From Mesocentrotus franciscanus (lineage: Eukaryota > Echinodermata > Echinoidea > Camarodonta > Strongylocentrotidae): DNA of 64,000 nucleotides. Within the stretch, counting starts at the first letter, position 1. Every line of letters begins with the position of its first letter. Made by a program: the position numbers and the translations under genes. The DNA lies in assembly GCA_037976565.1 (NCBI GenBank), contig CP137679.1:31129764-31193763 (forward strand), read 5' to 3'. The notes below the pieces were generated by a model that saw only the letters and a program-made list of their open reading frames with translations, did not search any database and had not been told where the DNA came from. This document shows, piece after piece, positions 13,801 through 26,500 of this stretch.

Positions 13801-14514
13801 ATCTTCTATACAATCTCAGACGTATCCGCAAATTTGTTGATCAAGAAATTATGAAATTGGTTGTACATGCTCTCATCACAAGTAAGCTTGATTATTGTAA
13901 TGGGTTGCTGTTTGGAATGCCTGATTCTCTGATAGCTAGGTTACAAAGAGTCCAAAACGCATGTGCAAGACTTGTCTATCGTCGGTCAAAATTCACCTCA
14001 ACTGCACCTCTTCTGCGAGAGCTCCACTGGTTGCCAGTCCGTCAAAGAATCTCATTCAAAATGTTGTTAATTGTGTATAAATCATTGAGTGGTCAAGCTC
14101 CTAGTTACATAACAGATTACTTCAACTCAAAGTCCAGTCACACAGTCGTAGCCTGCGCAGTTTAAGCGATAAATTATTGTTCCAGATTCCCCATTGCAAA
14201 ACTAAAGTAACTCTTGGGGACCGCGCGTTTGCCATTGCTGCCCCAAACTATGGAATAGCTTGCCAATAGAAATACGAAGCTCTCCATCTCTCAAACCAAA
14301 TTAAAAAAATATTTGTTCAATTGAGAGATTTTTTTTTTGTGTGTGTGTGTGTAGAATTAAGTAAAAAGGGAGCTATGAAACAACGCAGCTGAATATATTT
14401 TGTATAAAAGTTGCGCTATAGAAATTTATGATTATTATTATAAATGTATTATTAGTAGTAGTACATTGCAGTAGTAGTAGTACTAAAAAGTACATTGCAG
14501 TTGTAGTACATTGC

Positions 14515-14546
<32 letters not shown>

Positions 14547-17500
14547 AAGTACATTGCAGTAGTAGTAGTAGTAGTAGAAGTACATTGCAGTAGTAGTACA
14601 TTGCAGTAGTAGTACATTGCAGTAGTGGTATTAGTAGTAGTAGTAGTAGTAGTAGTAGGAGGAGGAGGAAGAGAAGCATTAGTACTATAACATGGCTCGT
14701 AATCATAAGACCGGTGATGTAGCTCATATTATTCTTTTTAACTGTTCACTTGTATTTCAATAGGAGGGTAGCTGTGAAGTTGTTATCCCAGAAGGATTGG
14801 CGCAGACTTCTGACTCAATCAACAAAAGAAGCAGGCACCAAAACCACCCCAATGAGAAAACTCATCGAGACGATGCCAGGTATACCAATCTATTGTATAG
14901 TAGTCGAGGTCTAGTAGATACATGACCGAACTGTGAGTCACATGGTTCACGGTTCGAGTCTCAGCTGTGGCACTAACGTCCTTTCACAATGCATTAATCT
15001 ACAATGCCACTCTCTGTCCAGGAGATAAATGGGTATCTATGAGGATTACCGAAAGCCAGGCTGACTCCTATTGCCATTGCCCTTGCCCTATATGTATTAG
15101 CGGTACAAAAAGGTAGAGATACTCCAAAAGGAGTAAAGATGGTGAGATAATAATAACATTGTAAAGCATTTTGGCGAATTCACTTAATCCGCAATATAAA
15201 TTAGTATTATTGTTATAACTATTATTATTATTATTATTATAATTATTATTATTATTATCACTAATGTTACCATCATCTTTATAATAATCATCATCATCAC
15301 CACCACCACCACCACCATCACCATCACCATCACCATCATTATTTAACTGACCTCTTCCTATCCTTTTAGGTGTTGGCAAGTTTGTCCTGGACAAATGCAT
15401 AACGAGGCTGAGTGACCCCAGTACTGCTTCTAGGAATCGTAAGATCAAGGTCGACTATGAACTCCTGGAGGACTGGTTTTCACCTTGGATGAAGGATGAT
15501 TTGTTCTGGAAAAGTAATGATAGATAATATTTTAATATCGTAATTTCATAATTCAGACCAATGTACTATTTAGTATTCATAAAGTGGCGCAAGTGTATAT
15601 CATAAAAATAGAAAAATAATCGAATTGGTATCTTGCATCATAGTAATGTTACATTGTAAAAGATATTGATATAAGCTCTTTTGGGATATATAAGCTATTG
15701 GGGTGTTCACCTATGCAGAAGGTGCAAAGGATTTCAATTTCAATAGTTTTTTTTTATTGATTCCAAACAATACAAATCACTCTTAGAAATAAAATACAAT
15801 TGTTTTTTCTTAACATAATTTCAAAACATTTTCATTACATAGATTGTACGATTAATGAAAACAAAAATGAAATCAATTGTAACATAAAACAAATGACCCC
15901 ATCCAACCAAACACACTACTAACCCCCCTCCCTCCCCACCATGCGACACACACACACACCATCCGACCATACTTCTACCCATATACGCACACTGTTCCTA
16001 GCCCCCTCAGAGTACCCCAAATCGGAGCGACAGAAAAAACAAACATCTATTTACAAACAAAACAACAACAAAAATTAACAAAAAATCATTTAAACGAGGC
16101 TACAATAGCCACAATAGCCCAGTGCTAAAAGTTCATGAAAACTTCACTTGTTCCCACTTTTGTAAATGTAAGGCCAATTTGCCTGCCCTCCCTGCAATAT
16201 TCTTTTCTTCTTCCCTAAATTCCAACAGTTCTTTTTGAAACTCCCCCAAAGACAATATTACGGACTTACCCCTGCATCTATATATCCAATATATGCAAAA
16301 ATAATTGTATTAAATATCTTTATTCGTGGGGAATTACCGGACAACCCTAAATGAATATCTATCCAGTCGATAGACCTTAATTCCCTTAGCTCAAACTTAG
16401 CTATTACATTCTGCCATAACCTTTGAACCTGTGCACACTCCCAGAACAAGTGTAAATATGTTCCAATCTTTTGCTTACAAAATGAGCACAAGTTATCTAC
16501 AACAAAGCCGAATCTGAAAAATAAGTGTTCTCTAGTATATATTACTGCATGAAGCAGTTTATACTGAATTTCTCTTAGTCTGTTAACAAAAGTAACTTTC
16601 CTAGGCCTACTAAAAATCTCCCTACATACCTCATTTGAAAAATCAGAAAATTTCCGTCCATCATGAATCTTCAAAACAAATAAATTTTGTAACTTCTCTA
16701 TAAAATATTCATAAACCTTCCTCGATAATACATCTCTGAGGAGCTTCACAGTACTGTTAAACTGCATTAAAATATCATACTCTTTTACATCCACTAAACT
16801 CCAGTTATCCCTTTTTCCGCTTCTCAAAATAGCTTCCCCAATATTCTATACATTAACAATTTTGTTTCCTTTTAGCCCCAAATGTTGAAAATGAGATATT
16901 GACCGCATGCCATTTTCACCAAAAATATCTTGAATTGAAATTATATTGCGTGTAAACAACTCCTCATCAAAAATCATTTTCTTTTCCAATAAGAAACCTT
17001 TATTGTTAAAAATAATTGGATTATTCTTTTCTTCAAAATTCCTACAACCTTCTAACTCTTCCCATACGTTGATCATTTCTAAGTAGAACTTAGGTACTTT
17101 GAGACTTAATAACCTGGAATGATAGTTACACAAAAAAATAAATCTACCCCCTACCATCTTGAAGCAGAAATCAAAGTATAGCTTCCATCTCATAGATTTT
17201 TCTCCGTACAATAGTCTTTTCACCCACATTACCCGTTGGGTTTTTACAAACGAGTCAAAATTAGTCATTCGTAACCCTCCTTCACTATAACCTTGTTACA
17301 ATATTAGTCTCTTAATTCGATCTTTCCCATTCCATATAAATTCAAAACATATTTTCTGTATTTCCGATATGACCCACTTTGGAACCACTAGTGAAGCAAA
17401 AACGTAATTTAATTTACATTATGCATATGTTTTTAATAAATGAATTTTTCCAAACACCGTAAGGTCCCTCTGTTTCCACCATCCGAGAAGTCTTTTAATC

Positions 17501-20500
17501 TTGCTTAAAATCTCCTTATAATTCAATTCCTCTCTTATTCTGACGTCTAACGCAAAATACACTCCCAAAATCTTAATTTCTTTAACCACATTCCCGAAGG
17601 GAAGTTTTCTGATTTGTCTTTGTTTTTCTCCAATTTCATAATATTAGTTTTTTCCGCATTAACCCGTAAACCACTTATTTTCTTAAATAACGTATAAATC
17701 TCCTTTACTCTTTCTACAGACCCTTTATTCCTAACAAATATTGTCATGTCATCTGCATATAAAACTTGTTTGACTTCAATTCCTCCAATATTAACGCCTT
17801 TAATAACCTCATCATTCCTCACTACTGTTGCCAATATTTCAATAGCGAGAATAAATAAATAGGGCGAGTGGATCTCCTTGCCTTACCCCTCGCTTAATAT
17901 CAAAATAACCAGTAGCAAACCCCCCATTCATAACACAGCTACTTATATTACTGTAAATAGTTTTTACCCACGAACAAAATGAGGGCCCGAACCCAAACTT
18001 TTCTAAGACTCTAAAGAGGAAAGTATGAGATACTGAATCGAATGCTTTTTCAAAATCAACCGCAATCAAATAACTACAGGCTTTATCGTCTGACTCCTCA
18101 TTCAAAAAACAGAACATATCATCAATTAAACGTATCGCTTCTCCAATATTACGATTATTCATATAGCCCACCTGGTCTACGTGTATGACTTCCTCAAGTA
18201 CTCCCTTAATTCTTGTAGCTAACACCTTTGACAACATTTTGTAATCAACATTTAATAATGTAATCGGCCTATAATTTGTTATGTATCGAGGGTCTTTACC
18301 TTCCTTTTCGATCAAAGTAATAACCCCTTGTTTTTGTGATATGGATAAACTCCCCATGACATAACCTTCATTTAAAGCATCTACCAAAATATTTCACTTA
18401 ACCAAAACGTAATATAAAATTCAACTGTAAGGCCATCATTGCCAGGAGACTTATTTAATTTCATAGCCTTCAATACCTTTAAGCACTCATCTTTTGTTAT
18501 TTTACCTTCACATGCTTTCCTTCCATTTTCACTTAATTTTTTAACATCTTTGAAAAACAAATTTGTCGTGTCCTCATTAAAAACACTTGACTTTTCCGCA
18601 TATAAATTTGTATAAAACTTCCTAATCATCGCCAAAATTATGTTCCTACCATATTCAACACGTTCATTTTCATCATACAATTACCTTACCACGGTTTTCT
18701 TCTTATTTGACTTTAGCAGTTGCTCGAAATACTCCTTGTTTTTTCCCCTTCCTCGTACCACTATCCATGCCCCCCCCCACACACACAAACAAACACACCA
18801 ACATAGAAACCGAATAGACTGTCATGTAATCAACCCGAAGGAGACATTAATAAAAACATGAATGATGCTAAAGACCCCCTTACCAATCAATTACCGAGTC
18901 CCTAACAAACATTGGGGAAAAGGAGAGGAAAGAAAAGAAGAAAGAAGACCCACCAACGGGAACGTGGTGGAAATGTCATGTGTACAATTTGTTAAGTGTA
19001 TATGATTTTATGATGATATATTTCAATATTATGATGTTATAATCTTCTGCGAAAAAATTCTCTTAATAATTATAATCTGTTTCTCCGCATATTATCGGAG
19101 GGCGTCAGGATGAGTAAAAAATATTCTCCTTTTTATCATTTTCCATTACATACTTTGGTTTGTATTTTCTTATAATCTTCGGCTGCATTCCTTATAGTTT
19201 TTGGTTCACATTGTAATGTACTCTTGGACTTAACGGAACTCAACCTTTCTCTTCAAATTCCAGCTCCAGGGATGTCTCTAGATACCATAGCAACGCGTTG
19301 GTATGATAAAGCAACGCATGGGTATGATATGATATTACATACATTTAGCCAAGGTGACCCAGACGACACGAGTGGTGGCACAGGGGCACAGGTAAGCATA
19401 TCGTACAGATTTTAAAGTGAGTTGTCTTTTAAATGATAATAAGAATAATATTGATAATGATAATTATAATAATAATAATAATAAATTGGGTTCTTGTATA
19501 GCTCTCGTGTCTATAAAACTGCACTCCTGGCGCTCCATAATTATTACCCCGGCTTTAGCATGGCTGCCATTATGGCACTTGAGCATTTAAAGGAATTTAT
19601 TCCTGCCAGGTACCCATTTATTGTATCCCCCGGCAGTATGCCGGTGGGGTACTTTGGATTCAGCAGCGTTACGCCGCCGCCGCCGCCGCCGCCGCGTCAT
19701 ATTCTTGTGTGCGCTCTAACTGCCACATTCCTTGACGGATTTCTTTTAATTTTGTATGGAGGTGTATCTTGGTATAATCTACACGTACACACCTATAACT
19801 TTTGGTGTTGCTGCCCTCAGTGTTCCGTCTTCTATAGGGTGAAAGGCCATATTTTTGTGGATGGTTTGTGTGCGCTCTATAGGCCACATTTCTCAAGGGA
19901 TTTTGTTCAAATTTTGAACAAAGGTGTATCTTGGTATAATCTAGAAGCCTATAGATTTTGGTGATGCTGCCTCCAGTGTTCCGTCTTTTATAGGGTCAAA
20001 GGTCATATATTGATAGATGTCTTGTGTGCACTCTAGTGTGCGGTCTAACTGCATCATTTCTCGACGGATTTCTTTCAAATTTTGTATGGAGGTGTATCTT
20101 GGTATAATCTACACACCTCTAACTTTTGGTGATGCTGCCCCATTGTTCCGTCTTCTATAGGGTAAAAGCCCATATTTTTGTGGATGGTTTGTTTGCGCTC
20201 CATAGGCCACATTTCTCAAGGGATTTTGTTCAAATTTTGAACAAAGGTGTATCTTGGTACGATCTACAAGCCTATAGATTTTGCTGATTCTGCCTCCAGT
20301 GTTCCGTCTTTTATAGGGTCAAAGGTCATATTTCGATAGATATCTTGTGTGCACTCTAGTGTGTGGTCTAACTGCATCATTTCTTAACAGATTTCTTTCA
20401 AATTGAGTATGGAAGTGTATGTTGGTAAAATCTACGCACCTATAGTTTTTGGTGATGCTGCCACGAGTGTCCCATGTTTTATAAGGTCAAAGGTCATATT

Positions 20501-23500
20501 TTAGTGGGTGTCTAGTGTGCACTCTGCAGGTCATATTTTATGATGGATTTCTTTCAAATTTTGAAAGGAGATGTATCTTGGTACAATTTACACATCTACA
20601 CTTTTGGGCGATGCTGCCCTCATTGTTCCGTCTCTTATATGGTAAAAGGTCATATGTCTTTTATGCGCTCTAAATGCCACATTTCTTGACGGGTTTCTTT
20701 CATATTTTGTATGGAGATGTATCTTGGTACAATCTACTCATCTACACTTTTGGGCGACGCTGCCCTCATTGTTCCGTCTTTTATATGGTAAAAGGTCATA
20801 TGTCTTTTATGCGCTCTAAATGCCACATTTCTTTATGGATTTCTTTCAAATTTAGTATGGAGGTGTATCTTGGTATAATCTACACACCTCTAACTTTAAG
20901 TGATGCTGCCCCCATTGTTCCGTCTTCTATAGGGTAAAAGCCCATATTTTTGTGGATGGTTTGTGTGCGATCTATAGGCCACATTTCTCAAGGGATTTTG
21001 TTCAAATTTTGAATGAAGGTGTATCTTGGTACGATTTTGCTGATGCTGCCTGCTGCTTCCAGAGTTTTGTCTTTTATAGGGTCATAGGTCATATTTTGGT
21101 GGGTGTCTAGTGTGCGCTCTGCAGGTACATATTTCATGACGGATTTCTTTCAAATTTTCTTGGTACAATCTACATCTACACTTTTGGGCAATGCTGCCCT
21201 CATTGTTCCGTCTTTTATATGGTAAAAGGTCATATTTTGGTCTTTTGTGCGCTCTAACTGCCACATTTCTTAAAAGATTTCTTTCAAATTTTCTACAGAG
21301 ATGCATTATACTCTTATCTACACACATATTGGTTTGGTGATGCTGCTCCTATCCTAGTCTTGACAATAGTTCGAGCCACTAGTGACGATCTCTACATCAT
21401 CCTTTTGTTTCAGGGAGGGGAGAAGGGATCTTTGTCCCTCCTTCGAACATTAGGATGACACAAAATCGCTGCCACTGCCGGGGGATACATTCGCATTGCG
21501 CGGCAATACAGATTGCGATATTTCTAGTTTCACCTGGGTCAAGTGTGGCAAAATGTAGATTAATGTCTTACCAAAGGAGTTTAGTGTCGTGGCAGGGATT
21601 CGAACCCCGTACCCTGGGGTTCACAGTCGGGTGAATTATCCACTAGACCACAACATCTGTTTAAGTTTTACATGGTAGAAAATAGAATGCTTGATTTATG
21701 TTCCAAAATATCACCGATAAGTACCTAAATGATACATTATTAGAATTTATCAGACACCCTTTATCAAATGATTGTGTTCGTGCGAACGACTAAAACATAA
21801 ATAGTGGAACAATAAGTGTAGATATTCCTGAAACATTTTTATGCCAATCTTCTTCTTCAAGGTGTGGTTGAATATTTATGTCTAAAAAAGAAGAAGAAAT
21901 TAAATTTTGAAATAAGACATCGGCTTTATGATTTCAATGTTACTTGTCATTTCCGAAGATTCATAATTCCGAAGGTACATGGATCAAAATCAAAATCCGA
22001 ATGTCCATAAAACCGCAAGCTTCGATATTCGGAATGTTCGAAAATGAAACGGGTTTAATAATTGCGAAACAAAACCCTATTGTAATTTCGGAATTACGAA
22101 CCTTGGGAGTATATTGAAACGGCAGAATTAGGAACATCTGAAGTGTACTTTGATATCTCTTCAATTCCATGCTTGTATTTATGTTCTCATAGGAGTCACC
22201 CAATTTCCAAGACGATGGAACGCTGAAAGATGGTGCAAGTATCAACGTGACAGACGCCGTATACCGCGCACTTTACCATCCTTTACGACTCATGGTATCA
22301 TAATTGGGAAATAAATGTGATATTTGTTCTGGTTTGATAAATGGGCAATTCTAAGGTATTTGGTCAATTTGGTATACCATCCGTTACCAATCATTGATGT
22401 GTGATACAGTAGAAACTCGTTTTAAAGAGCTCTCATATAACATAATTTAATTATAATATAATTTCATGGTCCAAATGTAACGAGTTTCCACTGTAGATCA
22501 GAACGGACGGGAGTACCCTGGCCTAGCTGTCGTCCGCTTCCTGTTAAAACGGAAAGCCTCTCGCCTGCCGCAATGAACCTGTACTGTCATTTTTTAATTT
22601 TTGTTGTATTTGTGCACTGTTTTGGGCTAAAGCAATCCACATATATGTCATTCCAGATCAAATCAGACCAGCTAGAGTAACGATTTTTTTAAACCACCCT
22701 GTATTTTTTGTATTCTTACATGGATGTTGGCTAAAACTATCTATTAACATGTTATTCCAGATCAAAACGGAGGAGAGTACGGAATTTTTGAATCACCCTG
22801 TAGTCCGCTTGCTCTTAAGACACAAACAGAAAGCCACTCGCCTGATATACTGGTTCAATTTCTTCATCATGCTCACCCTCCTAATCCTCGTCACGGGCCA
22901 CAGTCTCTTCGTCCCTCCACCCTTCTACGTCCAGGCCGCTGGAGACGGCAGCAACTACACCTGGTTGGCCGATGGTCAGACCAAATGGGAGGACAACTTG
23001 GACCCGATCCCCCTGTTCCTCTTTGGGAAATTTGGCACCTGGATCATCCTCACCCTGACTGTCATCTACTTCATGCTATTTGTAAGAAAAGACAAGGCTA
23101 GTGTAAAACTCTCTTAAGGCTTGGTCACATACATGCTGCCGAAAACCGCTGGTTCTTTTAAAAAGCATACCTAGCCGTACTGCACATCTACATACAGATA
23201 AGTGAGTACGCGCACGCGCGTAGGACTATTGTTGCGCGCAGCTACGTTTTTCGTCCCCGCCCACTCGCCATTCATTAAAGTACAAGTCCACTCCAAAAAT
23301 AACTTACTTTCAATAAAAGCAGACAAATCAGACAAACCAATCAAAAAAGTTTGAGCAAAATCGGATAACTAATAAGAAAGTTATGAATTTTTGAAAAAGT
23401 ATGTAAAACTATGGAACAATGAGAATCACAACACAAATTGCCAAGATGGTTATCAGTTTGTGACGTCATGTCCTCACAACTTATCAATTGCTTTATATAG

Positions 23501-26500
23501 TTTAATCCCATTAATTTCCCTTTTTATCCCCCAAAACTTGATTTCCCCATGCCTTTGCCCAGGTTATATGATTTCTATCATATTGCGTGCATGACATTTC
23601 CCAACACTTTTATGAATTTTGAAGAATTTGTACTATTTTCTGAATAATACGTGCCTTCACGTTGTTTCACCGCAAAGCATGCCGGGACAGATTCCTAGTA
23701 CGTAGATTTTCACCTTCGCCGCGATCAGCTGTTCCATTGCCAACAACGGGATTGTTATCCTGTCGAATCAACATGACTTCATAATCTTGTACAGGATCCG
23801 TCATTCTGCAGTGATTTTTTTTCATTCCAGTATCATTCGTACGGTAAGAAACCAAAGTCTGTGATTATGTATTATTTATGACGATCCTTCAACCTAAAAC
23901 ACGAATGTTTAGCAGTTTAATAAGGCAAACCATCGACGCAAACTGCACACACACATTTGAACATATGGGACTATAAATTCATACAGCGGAACCCACTCTC
24001 ATTAGCCCACTTTACTTGGTATTATCAGCTTTATTTTTTGAAGGATCGTCATAAAAATACATAATCACAAACTTTGGTTTCTAACCGTACACGTTATACT
24101 GGAATGAAAGAAATTCACTGCAGAATAACGGATCCTGTACTGTACAAGATTATGATGTTGATTCGACAGGATAAAAATCTCATTGGTGGCAATGGAACAG
24201 CTGATCGCGACGAAGGTGAAAATCTACTGCCGGACTAGAAATCTGTCCCGGCATGCTTTGCGATGAAACAACCGTGAAGGCACGTATTTATTTCATAATT
24301 ATTGATTTTTATATAAATAGTTTATCAAAATTCAATTTACTCTTTATTTGTGCATCCACACAAAAACATATTACTAACAATCTAACTTGGATGCTGGTGT
24401 GAAGAAATAAGATTCTTAGGGTGAAAATAGGAAATTTATATTATCAATATAAAGAAAATAATTAGTGGATAATGAGGACCATACGTCGCAGACTCATGAG
24501 TGAGTTGCCAATTTGTGTAGTGATTTTCAAAGTTTTTCATGTCATTAAAAATTCATAACTTTCTTATTAGTTATCCGATTTTGCTCAAACTTTTTTTGAT
24601 TGGTTTTCTGATTTTTCTGGTTCTATTAAAAGTAAATCATTTTTGGAGTGGACTTGGGCTTTAATTTTAGAAGGCCTACACACACACACACACACACACA
24701 CTGCCGCGTTTACCACCGCATTTACTGCGGCATAATATGAACAAACCTTAATTAAAGAGAAGGTTGAGTTCTGGGAAGAGGTGAAAATAATTTGTGAGCG
24801 TTATCTTTGTTATTTTGCAAGTGTGGAAGAACATCAGAGAAAAAATGTTGCCTGAAAAGCATGGCTCTTCAAATGCCTTCATATTCTAAATATGGCATGT
24901 AACAACATAAAAATTGGGACAGATTTTTATGCCACATGTTCGTGTAGTCCCATATACATCTTTCTGTGTACAGGGCTTGTAACTTTACCAAGACTGGGTC
25001 AAATTTCTTATCATTTTGATGATTCCAGAACCTTGCAGTACACACCAATACTTATATGCTAGATGATCAACCTTTTCTGATCGATTCGACACCGTTTATT
25101 TCACAATGCAATTTCATGACCAGAACTCAACTTTGTCTTTAGTATGTAGCAGCGGAAATCTACTCTTTTAGGGATCATGTTTAGGAGTAATTCGTTTTGG
25201 AGTGGAATCCACTACTATACGCAGAATGACGAAGAATCTGTCGGTTTTGTTTGGGGTAGGTTTGGCAGTGTGCCTCGGGCATGAGGCAGCCATTAGTTCG
25301 ATCTCAAAGAAGGTAATATTCGACTCTGAAATGATCATAACTTCATATTCTACAGAGCTTGTGATCTTAATGTTCTGGTTGTATTTTCATTACAAAAAAA
25401 TACTTGCTTCAAGTTTGATATCCTTTTTCAATAACAGTTTTTAAAAATAATGCTAATTATAAGTCTTTGTAGAATTTTCGTGGGCGGAAATGGTTCTGTA
25501 ATCGTGTTTCGTAGATGATTTATCTCTTTTGATAAAGCGTATCTATAGAATTGTACAGACACTCTATGAAAACTCTAATAAGTATTATGCTTTTGTATAA
25601 ATTTTGCAGGGAAGATAATTATTTCAGTTTTTTGTTTTTTGTCCTTGTTTTCTTTTTATCTTGATCAGCTCTACCGCGCGTGGATGTACAGGAACTCAAC
25701 GCTGAGCTCTATCAAGGGTCTTCTTAGTATCTTACGTGAGATTAGCCTTCAGGTCTTCACTATTCTCTTCATCCTGCCCGGATTTAGTGATCAACAGTAT
25801 CATGACGTCACGCTTAAGGCCGTGAGTATATTATCTATATTGATATGAAAGTGTAGCATTCACCAACAAATATTTAGTTTCGTATGTTAGTAGTTCCATG
25901 TCGTAATACTATATTTAAAAAAATGAGCTCCAAATAGCACTTCTGTAAAGAGATTTTGCAAGTTTAAATACACTCTCAATCTTGTGAGTAGACTACTCAA
26001 CGCACCCGTACACGCTCGCATAATAGGGCACGCACGTCACGGAAACCCAAGTCTATGGTCCGACTTGGGTTTCGTGTGCGCAGATTTATTTTATTCTTTT
26101 TTTATCCGTAGGCCTACTCCTTATCGGTTAGTCAATAGAAAGCCGGATGAATTCTTTGTGGTTGATTTGTACCTTCAAGCGGCACACAATTATTTTTATT
26201 TTGGTGATTGGTTCACTTTAAGTATCTCTTTCTCTTACGTTTGCTCTCTTTAAAACCAAATTAATATCAGCATGATCAGTGCGAACGTTCAATTTAAAGA
26301 TAAAGTTGAGCACCGGTCATACAATTGGGCCTATATTGTGAAAGAATTTAAATGTATGGAAACAATTAAGAATAGCTAATAATGTAGTACAAAATGAATT
26401 CGTGTTTTCTACGAATTTTTCGAATCATCTTATTGCTCATTATCTTTAAATTCACCATCAAAATTTGCTTTCCTTCATTCTTCATAATTTCTCTTGATAC

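Noticed and set aside
19494..19964. 156-codon + strand frame
   Set aside because: It runs from intron sequence into the satellite and (GCC)n run; the Pro stretch is the microsatellite.
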